In this document: positions 16,096-26,091 of the stretch, piece after piece | Numbering within the stretch: the first letter of the stretch is position 1 | How the letters are laid out: each line of letters begins with the position of its first letter | NCBI GenBank assembly: GCA_003221035.1 | Contig: QHUB01000027.1 | Coordinates: 1-56,734 of the forward strand | Direction of reading: 5' to 3' | DNA from: Gemmatimonadota bacterium | Lineage (GTDB): Bacteria; Gemmatimonadota; Gemmatimonadetes; Gemmatimonadales; GWC2-71-9 | DNA: 56,734 nucleotides | Position numbers and translations under genes: made by a program | The notes under the pieces: model-generated | Databases searched by the model: none | Seen by the model: only the letters and a program-made list of their open reading frames with translations | What the model was told of the DNA's origin: nothing

Positions 16096-17340
16096 CTATT
16101 CCTGGCGGAGTGCTTCGATCGGATCGAGGCGCGCCGCGCGCAGCGCCGGGAAGACGCCGAACAAGACGCCCACCACGAGTCCCAGGCTGATGGCCACTCC
16201 GATCGACCACAGCGTGACCCGCGCCGGGAGCGGCGAGATCGCCTCCACCAGTCCCGCGAGTCCAAACCCCACCACGATGCCGGCGATGACGCCCAGGATC
16301 GACAGCGTCAATGCTTCGGCGAAGAACTGGCGCCGGATGTCGCGGCGCGCCGCCCCGAGCGCCTTGCGGACGCCGATTTCGCGCGTGCGCTCGCTCACGC
16401 TCATCAGCATGATGTTCATGATCACAATGCCGCCGACGACGACGCCGATCACCACCACCGCCGGCACGACGGTGAAGATGACGCGCGTCAGCTTGCCCCA
16501 GAACGCGATCAGCCCTTCGCCGGTATCGATCGTGAAGTCGTTGTCGGAGCCCGGGCGCAGCCGGTGCGCGATGCGCATCGCCTCTTCGGCGCGGAGCATC
16601 GCGGGACCCACGCCGTCCGCGGCGGGCATCTTGACCGAGATCACCATCGTCTGGCGGCGGCCGTACATCGACTCGAACGTGCTCAGCGGCAGCATCACGA
16701 AGCCGTCCCACGACTGGCCCAGCACCGTGCCCTTCTTCGCGATGACGCCTTTGACCACGAGCTGAATCCCGCGCACGCGAATCGTTCGTCCGACTGCGGC
16801 CTCGATGTTATCGAACAGCTTTTCGGCCACGTCGTAGCCGAGCACGGCCACGTAGCGACGTTGTTGCACATCGATGTCCGTGAGCGCTGCGCCCGCGGCG
16901 AACGTGTAGTCCTGGACCAAGACATAGGGCGCCGTCACGCCGAAGACGAAGACGTCGCCGGTCGTGCGGTTGCGCCATTGCACGTCCGCCATCGGCGTGG
17001 GCCACCCCGACTGCAGCGCGACCGCCTCCGCATCGGGAACGGCGCGTTCGATGAAGTCGACGTCCTCCGGCGCGATGATCGGGCGGCGCTGGATCTGCTT
17101 CCACTGTTCGTCGTCGATGAATCCCACCTGGATCGGATCGCGCCGGATCTGAAACGCGTTGACGCCGACGATCGCGCCGGCGAGGCGCTCGCGCACGTAC
17201 GCGTTCATGCCCTGGATGACCGCCACGACGGCCACGAGGAAGGCGACCGACACGATGATGCCGAGCAGCGTGAAGAAGGACCGGAGCTTGTGACTCCAGA
17301 CGGTCTGGAGAGCGAGGCGGAGCGCTTCGTAGAGGGACAC
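16096..17340 (-). CDS. ABC transporter permease, MacB/FtsX type, A3 of three pairs
   Basis: 414 residues, MacB-like topology. A-type features are the N-terminal SLYEALRLALQT before the first helix and the C-terminal border GGIVIMNIMLMSVSERTREI, with the C-terminus LDPIEALRQE. The periplasmic domain (about 50-275) should interact with the MacA-like adaptor. It is the most divergent A copy: its first helix reads FFTLLGIIVSV where the others have GFSIIGVFIGV-like sequence. It is preceded by an 80-base gap carrying an inverted repeat, the only sizeable gap within the permease set. Confidence 0.92.
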   Translation of the reverse strand: MSLYEALRLALQTVWSHKLRSFFTLLGIIVSVAFLVAVVAVIQGMNAYVRERLAGAIVGVNAFQIRRDPIQVGFIDDEQWKQIQRRPIIAPEDVDFIERAVPDAEAVALQSGWPTPMADVQWRNRTTGDVFVFGVTAPYVLVQDYTFAAGAALTDIDVQQRRYVAVLGYDVAEKLFDNIEAAVGRTIRVRGIQLVVKGVIAKKGTVLGQSWDGFVMLPLSTFESMYGRRQTMVISVKMPAADGVGPAMLRAEEAMRIAHRLRPGSDNDFTIDTGEGLIAFWGKLTRVIFTVVPAVVVIGVVVGGIVIMNIMLMSVSERTREIGVRKALGAARRDIRRQFFAEALTLSILGVIAGIVVGFGLAGLVEAISPLPARVTLWSIGVAISLGLVVGVLFGVFPALRAARLDPIEALRQE

Positions 17341-17353
17341 GACTTGAAACTAC

Positions 17354-17422
17354 AATGCGGAATTCGGAATGCGGAATGAATCGGACCGGTCAATTCCGCA
17401 TCCCGCATTTCGCATTCGCATT
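17354..17422. repeat. Imperfect inverted repeat of GGAATGC-like units
   Basis: The left arm (17354-17381) holds several AATGCGG/GGAATGCGG units; the right arm (17392-17422) holds their complements. Within them ATGCGGAAT (17369-17377) pairs perfectly with ATTCCGCAT (17393-17401) around the palindrome GACCGGTC. It is less GC-rich than its surroundings and sits between two co-transcribed permease genes. It could be a mobile intergenic repeat or an mRNA stability or processing structure. Confidence 0.6.
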
Positions 17423-18656
17423 ATTCGTAGCGCAGCGCTTCTACCGGATCGAGCCGCGCGGCCCGGCTCGCAGGATAGAGACCGAATCCCACTCCGGTGA
17501 CCGCGGAAGCCAGCAGCGCCGCGACAATCGACCACAGCGGGACATTGGCGGGGATCGGGGTGACGGCGGCGATGAGCACGGCGAGCAAGCCACCGGCCAA
17601 CATCCCGACCGCGCCGCCGACGAGCGTCAGCGTGGACGCCTCGACCAAAAACTGCCAGAGGATCGCGCGGCGCGTCGCGCCCAGCGCCTTGCGGACGCCG
17701 ATCTCGCGCGTGCGCTCGGTCACCGAGATCATCATGATCGCGACGACGCCGACGCCGCCGACCATCAGGCCGATCGACGACAGCACCAGCATCACGAGGA
17801 AGAACATCCCCGTCACCTGATTCCAGGAATCGAGCAGCTTGTCCTGCGTGACGATCGAGAAGGTGTTTTCCTGACCGGGCTTGAGGTTGCGCATCGCGCG
17901 CAGCGTCGCGACGACCTCGTCCATCGATTCCTGTTGCGTGTAGCCGGGCGCGGGAGCCACGGCGAGTCGCATCCAGCCCTTGAAGTAGGGCACGGTCTTC
18001 ACGAATGCGCCGTGGGGAATGCCGACGAAGGGGGGCGCGGCGCCGCTGAAGAGACTCGGCGGCTGGGTATAGACGCCGATGACAGTGAACGGCGACCCGG
18101 CAATGTGGATCGTTTGCCCGATCGGATCACGGCCGCGAAACAGCTGATCCTCGAGCTTGCGGTTGATCACCGCGACTGCGCCGTTGGAGAGATCCTCGAA
18201 CCGCGTGAACGTCCGGCCGGGGTACACGTCGCCGCCGTTGACCTCGACCCATTCCGCCGACAGCCCGGACACATTCACCGATTCGAGCCGCAAGTCGCCG
18301 AATTCGACCGTCGCGGAGGTCTCTTCGCGTCGCGTGACGAACCGCACGGACGGCAGGAGCCGGATGCGGTCGGCTTCCATGTCGTTGATGGCGGGATTGC
18401 GGCGCCAGGGGCTCGACTCATCCGAGCCGTCCGACACGTTGATGCCGGCCTGGAAGAAGCGCCAAACCAGAAACGTGCGTGGCGCAATGGACTCGAACAC
18501 GCCCGCCACGCTCTTATTGATCCCGCTGATCATGGCGGCCATCAACATCACGACCATCACTCCGATGGCGATACCGAGGATGGTCAGCGCCGCGCGCGCC
18601 TTGCTGGTCCGCAGCGATTCGAGCGCGATCCCGACGCCCTCGAACATGGGGCTCAT
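17421..18656 (-). CDS. ABC transporter permease, MacB/FtsX type, B2 of three pairs
   Basis: 411 residues. The B-type start MFEGVGIALESLRTSKARAA leads into the first helix. The C-terminal part reads GGVGVVAIMMISVTERTREI, then ALGATRRAILWQFLVEA and LDPVEALRYE. The ATG at 18656 overlaps the A2 stop (ATGA). A much longer open reading from 20138 in the same frame has no family resemblance and runs antisense-like through the A2 gene, so it is rejected. B2 and B1 share more sequence with each other than with B3. Confidence 0.92.
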   Translation of the reverse strand: MSPMFEGVGIALESLRTSKARAALTILGIAIGVMVVMLMAAMISGINKSVAGVFESIAPRTFLVWRFFQAGINVSDGSDESSPWRRNPAINDMEADRIRLLPSVRFVTRREETSATVEFGDLRLESVNVSGLSAEWVEVNGGDVYPGRTFTRFEDLSNGAVAVINRKLEDQLFRGRDPIGQTIHIAGSPFTVIGVYTQPPSLFSGAAPPFVGIPHGAFVKTVPYFKGWMRLAVAPAPGYTQQESMDEVVATLRAMRNLKPGQENTFSIVTQDKLLDSWNQVTGMFFLVMLVLSSIGLMVGGVGVVAIMMISVTERTREIGVRKALGATRRAILWQFLVEASTLTLVGGAVGMLAGGLLAVLIAAVTPIPANVPLWSIVAALLASAVTGVGFGLYPASRAARLDPVEALRYE

Positions 18657-19897
18657 GTCTCGGCCCTCAGCGCGGTAATGGGATCGAGCCGAGCCGCGCG
18701 CGTCGCCGGGTACACGCCGGCGATGATGCCCACGCCGGCGCCCAGCGTCACGCCGACCACAATGGACCAGGGCGCGACCGCGGCAGGCAGGGGCGTCACC
18801 GCCGCGACCAGCGCCGCCAGCGCGATCCCGATCCCGACACCGGCGCCCGCACCCACGGTCGCCAGCGTGACCGATTCGACCAGGAATTGCCGGAGAATGT
18901 CGCCGCGCCGCGCGCCCAGCGATTTGCGAATGCCGATTTCGCGCGTGCGCTCGGCGACGGCCATGAGCATGATGTTCATGATCACAATGCCGCCCACGAC
19001 GAGCGAGATGGCGACCAGGCCGGGCAGGGCGTAAAACAGGATCCGGCTGATCTTGCTCCAGAAATCCAGCACTTCGTCGGCCGTCTCGAGCGCGAAGTCG
19101 TCCGCCTGCCGCGGGCGCAGACGCCGCCGGCTGCGCATCACCGCCTCCGCTTGCGACAGCGCTTCGCGCATCTCCGCCTGCGAGTTCGCCTTCATCGCGA
19201 CGGCGTCGATGACCCGCGGTGGGTTGACGAAGCGGCGGAGCGGGGCGGTCGCCGGCGCGACGACGAACTTGTCCAGCGACAAGCCGAGCAGAGTCCCTTG
19301 CTTCTCGACGACGCCGATGACGCGATACGGGATGTCGTAGATCTTCACCTCGCGTCCGATCGGATCCTGTCGTTCGAACAGCTTCTCGGCGAGATCGTGG
19401 CCGAGCACGAGCACGGGCAGGCCGGCCTGCACCTCCTGCGCGGTGAAGGCCCGCCCCTCCTCGATCACGAGAGAGCGGATATCGAAGTAGAGCTCGGTTG
19501 CCGCGGTGACCTGCACATCCCGCGCCGTCAGACGCCCTGCGGTCAACGTACTGCGCGTGTTCGACTCCCACGCCGCGAGCACCGGCACACTCACGCCGCG
19601 CATCACCGCCTGCGCATCCTCGTATGTCACGCGCGGACGCCGCATCCAGACGCGCCACATGGAGTCGGTCACATTGCCGATCTGGACATCGGGAAACTGG
19701 CGCAGCCGGAAGGTGTTCACGCCCAAAATCGTGCCGGCGAATTTGTCGGTCATGTAGCGGTTCATGCCTTCCACGACCGACACGACGGCGATGAGAAACA
19801 TGACGCCGATGAAGACGCCGATGATCGAGAAGCCGCTTTTGAGCTTCTGGGCCCTGATCGTCTGGAATGCGAGGCGGACGGCGTCGAGAAATGACAC
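18653..19897 (-). CDS. ABC transporter permease, MacB/FtsX type, A2 of three pairs
   Basis: 414 residues. A-type N-terminus MSFLDAVRLAFQTIRAQKLK, first helix GFSIIGVFIGVMFLIAVVSVV, periplasmic domain about 50-275, and C-terminal GGIVIMNIMLMAVAERTREI followed by KSLGARRGDILRQFLVES. Ser replaces Ala in the K(A/S)LGA motif in both A1 and A2, unlike A3. It starts three bases after the B1 stop and overlaps B2 by four bases. Confidence 0.92.
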   Translation of the reverse strand: MSFLDAVRLAFQTIRAQKLKSGFSIIGVFIGVMFLIAVVSVVEGMNRYMTDKFAGTILGVNTFRLRQFPDVQIGNVTDSMWRVWMRRPRVTYEDAQAVMRGVSVPVLAAWESNTRSTLTAGRLTARDVQVTAATELYFDIRSLVIEEGRAFTAQEVQAGLPVLVLGHDLAEKLFERQDPIGREVKIYDIPYRVIGVVEKQGTLLGLSLDKFVVAPATAPLRRFVNPPRVIDAVAMKANSQAEMREALSQAEAVMRSRRRLRPRQADDFALETADEVLDFWSKISRILFYALPGLVAISLVVGGIVIMNIMLMAVAERTREIGIRKSLGARRGDILRQFLVESVTLATVGAGAGVGIGIALAALVAAVTPLPAAVAPWSIVVGVTLGAGVGIIAGVYPATRAARLDPITALRAET

Positions 19898-19900
19898 CGT

Positions 19901-21130
19901 CTACTCGTAACGCAACGCTTCCACCGGATCGAGACGAGCAGCCTTGCTCGCCGGGTAAATGCCGAACAGCAATCCAGTCACCGCCGCGGCCACGAGCGCG
20001 GTGATCACCGACGCGAGCGGGACGTACGCGGGCACGGGGGTGAAGGAGTGCAGGACGAGCGCGATGCCCCAGCCCACGAGCATGCCGATCAAGCCGCCCA
20101 CGAGCGTGAGCGTGGCCGCCTCGACCAGGAATTGCCACATGATCTCCCGGCGCAGCGCGCCGAGGGCCTTGCGGACGCCGATTTCACGGGTGCGCTCGGT
20201 GACCGAGATCATCATGATCGCGATGACGCCGATGCCGCCCACCGTGAGGCCCACCATCGAGAGCGCGATCATGAGCATGCGCGCCACCTTGGTGAAGCTG
20301 TTGATGGCCTGGACGTACACCTCCTGCGTGACCGCGTCGAAGTTGTTCTTCTGCCCGGGACGCAAGCCGCGCATCGTCCGCATCGCCATCGTCACATCGT
20401 CGATCGCGCGCTCCGTGGTCACGGAATCCTGCGGGACCACGAACATGTCCATCCAGCCCGGCCAGTACTTCAAGTCCTTTTGGAAAGTGCCGTGCGGCAT
20501 CATGACTTCCGGCTGATCGCCGTCCCCGAACATGCGGGGCGGAGGATTGTAGATCCCGATCACGTCGTACGGCAGGCCGCCGATCTTGATGTGGCGATTC
20601 ATCGGGTCGCGATTGCCGAACAGGTTCTCGGCGAGCTTGCTGTTGACCACCGCCACGTGGGCATTGGACGCGTCTTCGAGATAGGTGAACGAGCGTCCCG
20701 GCTCGATGCTGCCACCTTCGATCTTCGGCCAATCGGCGTTGCGGCCCCGAATCCCGATCGCCGCCAGGCGATGCCCTTCGAATTCGATGTCAGCCGAGGT
20801 GTACTCGTCGACCACCACGAAGGCGATCGTGGGGAGCAGCGCGAGGCGGTTCGCCTCCTCGACGGTGATCGGCGGCCGGCGGCGCCACGGGTTGGGATCC
20901 TCCGGATCCTGGTCGTTCTGTCCGCCCCAGTACCGGCCCACCCAGAACGTCTTGGGGCCCAGCGAGGCCAGCATGTCCGAGATGCCCTTGTTGAAGCCGC
21001 TGATGAGCGCGCCGATGACCATCACGACGGTGACGCCGATGGCGACGCCCAGAATGGTGAGTGCCGCGCGCATCTTGTGCGCGCGCAGCGACGTGAGGGC
21101 GATGCCGACCCCTTCAAACAGTCCGGTCAT
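19901..21130 (-). CDS. ABC transporter permease, MacB/FtsX type, B1 of three pairs
   Basis: 409 residues. B-type N-terminus MTGLFEGVGIALTSLRAHKM, helix 1 AALTILGVAIGVTVVMVIGAL, a Trp/Pro-rich insertion after it (WGGQNDQDPEDPNPWRR), and C-terminal GGIGVIAIMMISVTERTREI and LDPVEALRYE. The NPWRR/SPWRR insertion is shared with B2 but not B3. It follows the A1 gene by three bases and is followed by A2. Confidence 0.92.
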   Translation of the reverse strand: MTGLFEGVGIALTSLRAHKMRAALTILGVAIGVTVVMVIGALISGFNKGISDMLASLGPKTFWVGRYWGGQNDQDPEDPNPWRRRPPITVEEANRLALLPTIAFVVVDEYTSADIEFEGHRLAAIGIRGRNADWPKIEGGSIEPGRSFTYLEDASNAHVAVVNSKLAENLFGNRDPMNRHIKIGGLPYDVIGIYNPPPRMFGDGDQPEVMMPHGTFQKDLKYWPGWMDMFVVPQDSVTTERAIDDVTMAMRTMRGLRPGQKNNFDAVTQEVYVQAINSFTKVARMLMIALSMVGLTVGGIGVIAIMMISVTERTREIGVRKALGALRREIMWQFLVEAATLTLVGGLIGMLVGWGIALVLHSFTPVPAYVPLASVITALVAAAVTGLLFGIYPASKAARLDPVEALRYE

Positions 21131-21133
21131 ACG

Positions 21134-22372
21134 CTACTCCTGTCGCAATGCGGTGATGGGATCGAGCCGCGCGGCCCGGCTCGCGGGATAAACGCCAAAC
21201 ACGATGCCTACGCCGGCGCCCAGCATGACGCCCATCAGGACCGAGGTGGGGGAGACGCTCGCCGGCAGCGGGGAAACGGCGTTGATCAATATGGTGAGGC
21301 CGATACCGGCCCCGATGCCGAACGCGGCGCCCAACAGAGAGATCACGGTCGATTCGGCCAGGAATTGACGAAGCACGTCGGTGCGGCGCGCGCCGAGCGA
21401 TTTCCGCAGGCCGATTTCGCGGGTCCGCTCCGCGACGGCCATCAGCATGATGTTCATGATCACAATGCCGCCGATCACCAGCGACACGATGACGATCCCC
21501 GGAATGACGGTGACGAGGATGCGGCTGATCCCGGCCCAGAAGCGCTGCACGCCTTCGGACGTATCCAGCACGAAGTTGTTGTCCTGCTTGGGCCGCAGAT
21601 GGCGCCGGCTGCGCATGATGCCCTCGGCCTGCGAAATCGCCTCCCGCATCTCCAGGTCCGAGCGTGCCTTCACGAGAAAGGCGTCGAGAATCCCGGGTGG
21701 ATTCACCAGGTTCTGCGCCGGCGACAGCGCGGGGACGACGACAAAGCGGTCGAGCGGGAATCCGAGGATGCTGCCCTGGTGCTCCACCACGCCGATCACG
21801 CGATACGGCACGCCGCCGATGCGCACACTCTTCCCGAGCGGGTTGCGATCGGAGAACAGGCGCTTGGCGACGGCCTCGCCGAGCACCGCTACGGGCGCGC
21901 CGGAGCGGTTCTCTTCGCCCGTAAACGGGCGCCCGACGGCGATGCCCAGGTTCTTGATGTCGAAGTACCGCTCGCTCGCGGCGGTGAGCTCGATGTCCCG
22001 CGCTTCCTTGTTGCCGTAGGTGACGGAGACCTGATCGCTCGACTGCCAGGCGGTGATCACCGGAATGGTCAGCCCGGCGCTGATCGCTTCGGCGTCGCTG
22101 AAACGAATGCGCGGGCGGCGGCGCCATGCGCGCCACACGGAGTCCGGCACATTGGCGTTGAACATGGGCTGCCGGCGGAGCTGAAACGTGTTCACGCCGT
22201 ACAGCGTCTGCGCGAACTTCTCCGTCATGTAGCGGTTCACGCCGTTGGCGATGGACCAGGCGGCAATGAGTGACGCGACGCCGACGAATACGCCCAGCAG
22301 CGAGAAACCGCTCTTCAGCTTCTGAGAGCGGATCGTCTGCAGCGCGAGCCTGATCGCTTCGTAAAACGGCAC
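21134..22372 (-). CDS. ABC transporter permease, MacB/FtsX type, A1 of three pairs
   Basis: 412 residues. A-type N-terminus MPFYEAIRLALQTIRSQKLK and helix 1 GFSLLGVFVGVASLIAAWSIA; C-terminal GGIVIMNIMLMAVAERTREI and LDPITALRQE. It is the first permease after the ATPase gene (one-base gap). Sequence similarity to A2 is obvious along the whole length (for example VNPPGILDA versus VNPPRVIDA in the periplasmic domain), indicating tandem duplication. Confidence 0.92.
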   Translation of the reverse strand: MPFYEAIRLALQTIRSQKLKSGFSLLGVFVGVASLIAAWSIANGVNRYMTEKFAQTLYGVNTFQLRRQPMFNANVPDSVWRAWRRRPRIRFSDAEAISAGLTIPVITAWQSSDQVSVTYGNKEARDIELTAASERYFDIKNLGIAVGRPFTGEENRSGAPVAVLGEAVAKRLFSDRNPLGKSVRIGGVPYRVIGVVEHQGSILGFPLDRFVVVPALSPAQNLVNPPGILDAFLVKARSDLEMREAISQAEGIMRSRRHLRPKQDNNFVLDTSEGVQRFWAGISRILVTVIPGIVIVSLVIGGIVIMNIMLMAVAERTREIGLRKSLGARRTDVLRQFLAESTVISLLGAAFGIGAGIGLTILINAVSPLPASVSPTSVLMGVMLGAGVGIVFGVYPASRAARLDPITALRQE

Positions 22373-22373
22373 G

Positions 22374-23101
<728 letters not shown>

Positions 23102-23105
<4 letters not shown>

Positions 23106-24424
23106 GAGCGGCGCCCCCCCCGCGTCGTGTCGTTCGACTCGCGGCTCGGCCGCACGTGCGCGCCTTCCTTCAGGTCACGGATCGCCTGATAGGGGCCGGC
23201 GACGATCGTGTCACCCGGGTGCACGCCCTCGACGACCTCGAAATGCTCCTCGCCGGCAATGCCGACCTTCACCGTATGGAACGTCGCGACGCCGTTGTGA
23301 ACCAGGAACACGCCCTCCGTTTCCTTCTTATTGGCTCCGCCGCGGCGACTGGTATCGCTGGCCGCAGCAGGTGTGGCGGCCTGGGCGGCGCCGCGGGACG
23401 GCTTCTCCTCCGTCGAGACGGGCGTGTTCTCCCGCACGGTCAGCGCGATGATGGGAATTGCGACGGCCTGTTTCCGCGTGTCCGTCACGATGCGCGCCGT
23501 CGCCGAAAGGTCGGGCCGGACCTCGGTGGGCGGATTGGACAGGGTGATTTCGACCTCGTAGTCCACCGCGCGGTCGCTCTGCGCCCCGCCGATCTGCGAC
23601 GCGGCGGTCAGGATCGCGCTGTTGGAAATCTTCGTGACCCGGCCGACGAACGTCGTGTCGGGGAACGCGTCGATCGTCACTTCAACCGAGTCGCCCATGT
23701 GCAGCCGGACGACGTCGGTTTCGTCGACCTGCACCTTCGTCTGAATGACCGAGAGATCGGAGATCGTCAGCAGCAGGCCGACATCGCGGGAGAACGTGCC
23801 CGGCACGGCGACCTCGCCCTCTTCGACGGCAAGCCGGGTCACCCGGCCCGTCATCGGCGCGAGCAGATGCGTCTTCGCGAGCTGATCGCGCGCTTCCCGC
23901 AAGCCCGCGCGCGACTGCTCGACGAGGTGCTGCGACGCCGTCAGGTTGGCCTCGGAGATGTCGGATCCCGTTTGGGCCTGCTCGAGCTGCTCCTGCGAGA
24001 CGAGGTTTGGGTTCTGCTCGCGCAACTCTTTGGTGCGCTGCAGCGCGCGTTGCGACTGATCGCGCGTGGCCCGCGCCTGCACCGCGCCGGCTTCAGCCTG
24101 CGACATCGCGGCTTGAGCCCGCTGCAGGTTCGCCTGATAGATCGTGGGATCGATCTGCAGCAGGAACTGGCCCTTTTGTACGAGGTCGCCTTCGCGCACC
24201 GCGATCCGCGTGATGCGGCCCGTAATGTCGGCGCTGATGTCGACTTTCTTCTTGGGCTGGATCTTCCCGCTGGCAGTCACCGCCGCGACGAGATCGCGTT
24301 TGCCGACGGTTTCGAAGCGCACCTCGATGCCTTTCTCGCGCTTCGCGCTGGCACTCACCATCACCAGGATGATCAGGAGAACGGCGCCTCCGCCCCCCAA
24401 CAGCACTTTGTTCCGCTTGGACAT
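23102..24424 (-). CDS. Periplasmic adaptor (MacA/HlyD, membrane fusion protein)
   Basis: 440 residues, linking an inner-membrane ABC transporter to an outer-membrane TolC. It has one N-terminal anchor helix (about 6-24), a lipoyl/beta part ([22 protein letters not shown]), a coiled-coil hairpin (about 95-185, rich in QA/E/R heptads), a second lipoyl half ([19 protein letters not shown]), a beta-barrel domain ([20 protein letters not shown]) and a membrane-proximal domain. A low-complexity Ala/Pro/Ser insert lies near residues 345-375. The ATG at 24424 has GAGGA ten bases upstream. It follows tolC by 19 bases. Confidence 0.93.
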
Positions 24425-24443
24425 GACGGCTCGATCCTCTCGG

Positions 24444-25970
24444 TTAACGCAAGCTGCGGCCGACGGCTGCTTCGAGCGCCGCCAGGGCCTTGTGATAGTC
24501 ATAGGTCGCGTTGACGGCGTCCTGCTCGGCGCGCAACGCGGCGATCTGCGCATCCAATAGCTCGAAGAACGTCCCGGACCCGACGCGGTAGCGCTCGGTG
24601 GCCAGCTGCAGCTGCTCCCGGGCCGCGACACGGTTCGTGTCCTGCAGGGCCACGGTCTGGAACGCGGTCTGCAGCGTCAGGTACGCCTGGCTCACATCGG
24701 TTTGCACCGCGAGGCCGCGCGCCCGCACGCGTTCTTCGAGGTCGTTATGCTGCGTGCGCGCGTTCGAGAGATTGAGCTCGCGCGCGAAGTTGTTGAAGAT
24801 CGGCCAGGACACCGTCAGACGGGCCTGGAACGGCTGCTGCGTGAACTGGAACGGGAAGACGGAGTTCCGGTCCCGGACCGCCTGTTCGTTCTGTGAGCTC
24901 CAGATGAACGCGCTGCAGTCCTCGGGTGCGAGGCCGGAGCTGGTCCTGATCGTGTTGTTGTCCTGACACTCCGTGTACTGACTCGCGAACGCCGCCTGCT
25001 GCGCAAAAATGATCGGATCGACATTCGTGAACTGCTGCGTGAACCCGGACCAGCCGGCCGAGACCGACAGCGCCGGGCCGTAGCTCGACGAAGCGGCGCG
25101 CACGCCCCAGGCCGCCGCGCCTTCACGCGCCCGCAACGCCTTGAGCGACGGATTCTGCTGCTCCGCCATCGTCAGGAGATCGTTCATCTGCCATGTCGGC
25201 GGCTGCACGGAAAACGAATCGGTGAGCTGCACTTCGCGGACGTCCAGCGGTGGGGTCACCCCCATCTGCTCGAAGAGCCGCAGCTTCTCGACGCTGATCG
25301 CGGTCTGTGCCCGGAGCAGCGCGACCTCGGCCTGGCCGCGTGCCACCTGTGCCTGACGCACATCGATCAACGTGGCCTGGCCGACGCCGTAGCGCGCTTG
25401 CGCGAGCTTCAGAAACTCGTCGTTGCGTTCGACCGTGCGGCGCGCGAGGTCGGCCGTCGCGACCGCCTGCAACACCGTGATGTACTGCTCCTTCACTCCC
25501 GTAATCAGGATGTTTTCCGCACCGGCGAGGTCGGCGTCCGCCGCGCGCAACTGCGCCTTGGCGAGCCCGGGCTGCGACAGCGTCTGGCCGGAAAGCTGCC
25601 AATTCAGCGACAGATCATAAAAGGAAGAGACCGTGGAGACCGACTGCGAGAAGCTCTGAGTCAGGAACGTCTGCGAGCCGGGTCCCGTGTACGTCATGCC
25701 GCCGGAGACGCCGAAGTTCGGGATGAGGAGACTGGAGTACGCACTGCGGACACCCCATGCCGCCGGGCCCCGGTTGTTCTGTACCTCGCGGAACGCCGGA
25801 TTATTCGCGCGCGCAACGGAAATCGCGTCCGCCAGCGACAAGTTGGCGGTGACGGCGGCGGCGGCGGCGGGGGCGGCGGCGTGGGGCGGGGCCTGGGTAG
25901 TTGGTTGCTGCGCAACGGCAATGGTGGCGTGACCTAACAAGAGGCCTGCCACGATCAACACCTGTCTCAT
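24444..25970 (-). CDS. TolC-family outer membrane efflux protein
   Basis: 508 residues, signal peptide ending near VAQQ, then an Ala/Pro-rich linker (about 25-42). Two OEP repeats follow: LSLADAISVARANNPAFREV (about 45) and LLTMAEQQNPSLKALRAREG (about 265), each followed by long alpha-helical stretches. Three GxxAWGVR(S/A) repeats are visible. The extracellular loop between Tyr/Cys-containing segments has two Cys (ECQDNN, PEDCS) that could form a disulfide. AAGGA five bases before the ATG is a good ribosome-binding site. It is the first gene of a 12-gene run. Confidence 0.93.
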   Translation of the reverse strand: MRQVLIVAGLLLGHATIAVAQQPTTQAPPHAAAPAAAAAVTANLSLADAISVARANNPAFREVQNNRGPAAWGVRSAYSSLLIPNFGVSGGMTYTGPGSQTFLTQSFSQSVSTVSSFYDLSLNWQLSGQTLSQPGLAKAQLRAADADLAGAENILITGVKEQYITVLQAVATADLARRTVERNDEFLKLAQARYGVGQATLIDVRQAQVARGQAEVALLRAQTAISVEKLRLFEQMGVTPPLDVREVQLTDSFSVQPPTWQMNDLLTMAEQQNPSLKALRAREGAAAWGVRAASSSYGPALSVSAGWSGFTQQFTNVDPIIFAQQAAFASQYTECQDNNTIRTSSGLAPEDCSAFIWSSQNEQAVRDRNSVFPFQFTQQPFQARLTVSWPIFNNFARELNLSNARTQHNDLEERVRARGLAVQTDVSQAYLTLQTAFQTVALQDTNRVAAREQLQLATERYRVGSGTFFELLDAQIAALRAEQDAVNATYDYHKALAALEAAVGRSLR

Positions 25971-26091
25971 GGTCGTCCTTGAAGAAATATGTCGGGGTCG
26001 AAGCGCACCCCCCTACGCGGGAGTTCATGAAGCGGTTTCGGCCTGCGACAGAACCTAGTCGAGGGGGGGAGGGCGGCAAGGCCGAGCGATG
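25971..26091 (-). promoter_or_regulatory. Leader region of the 12-gene exporter/thiol run
   Basis: 121 bp between the tolC-like start and the stop of the upstream minus-strand gene. It holds the AAGGA ribosome-binding site and an AT-rich CATATTTCTT stretch that could be part of a -10 element. G/C-runs (26054-26068) may end transcription from upstream. No terminator hairpin with T-run is evident, so read-through from 26092-26766 is possible. Confidence 0.4.

Noticed and set aside
15268-17379. 703-codon open frame on the plus strand opposite the permeases
   Set aside because: It is antisense to two clear permease genes. Its translation is Arg/His/Asp-rich low complexity without family motifs, as expected in the reverse frame of GC-rich genes.
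18657-20138. N-terminal extension of the B2 permease up to 20138
   Set aside because: The extension overlaps the whole A2 permease in another frame and lacks similarity to the other permeases. The ATG at 18656 has the ATGA junction seen elsewhere.
20048-22273. 741-codon plus-strand open frame opposite permeases
   Set aside because: Same reason: composition typical of an antisense frame, no recognisable domain, and the opposite strand is firmly coding.
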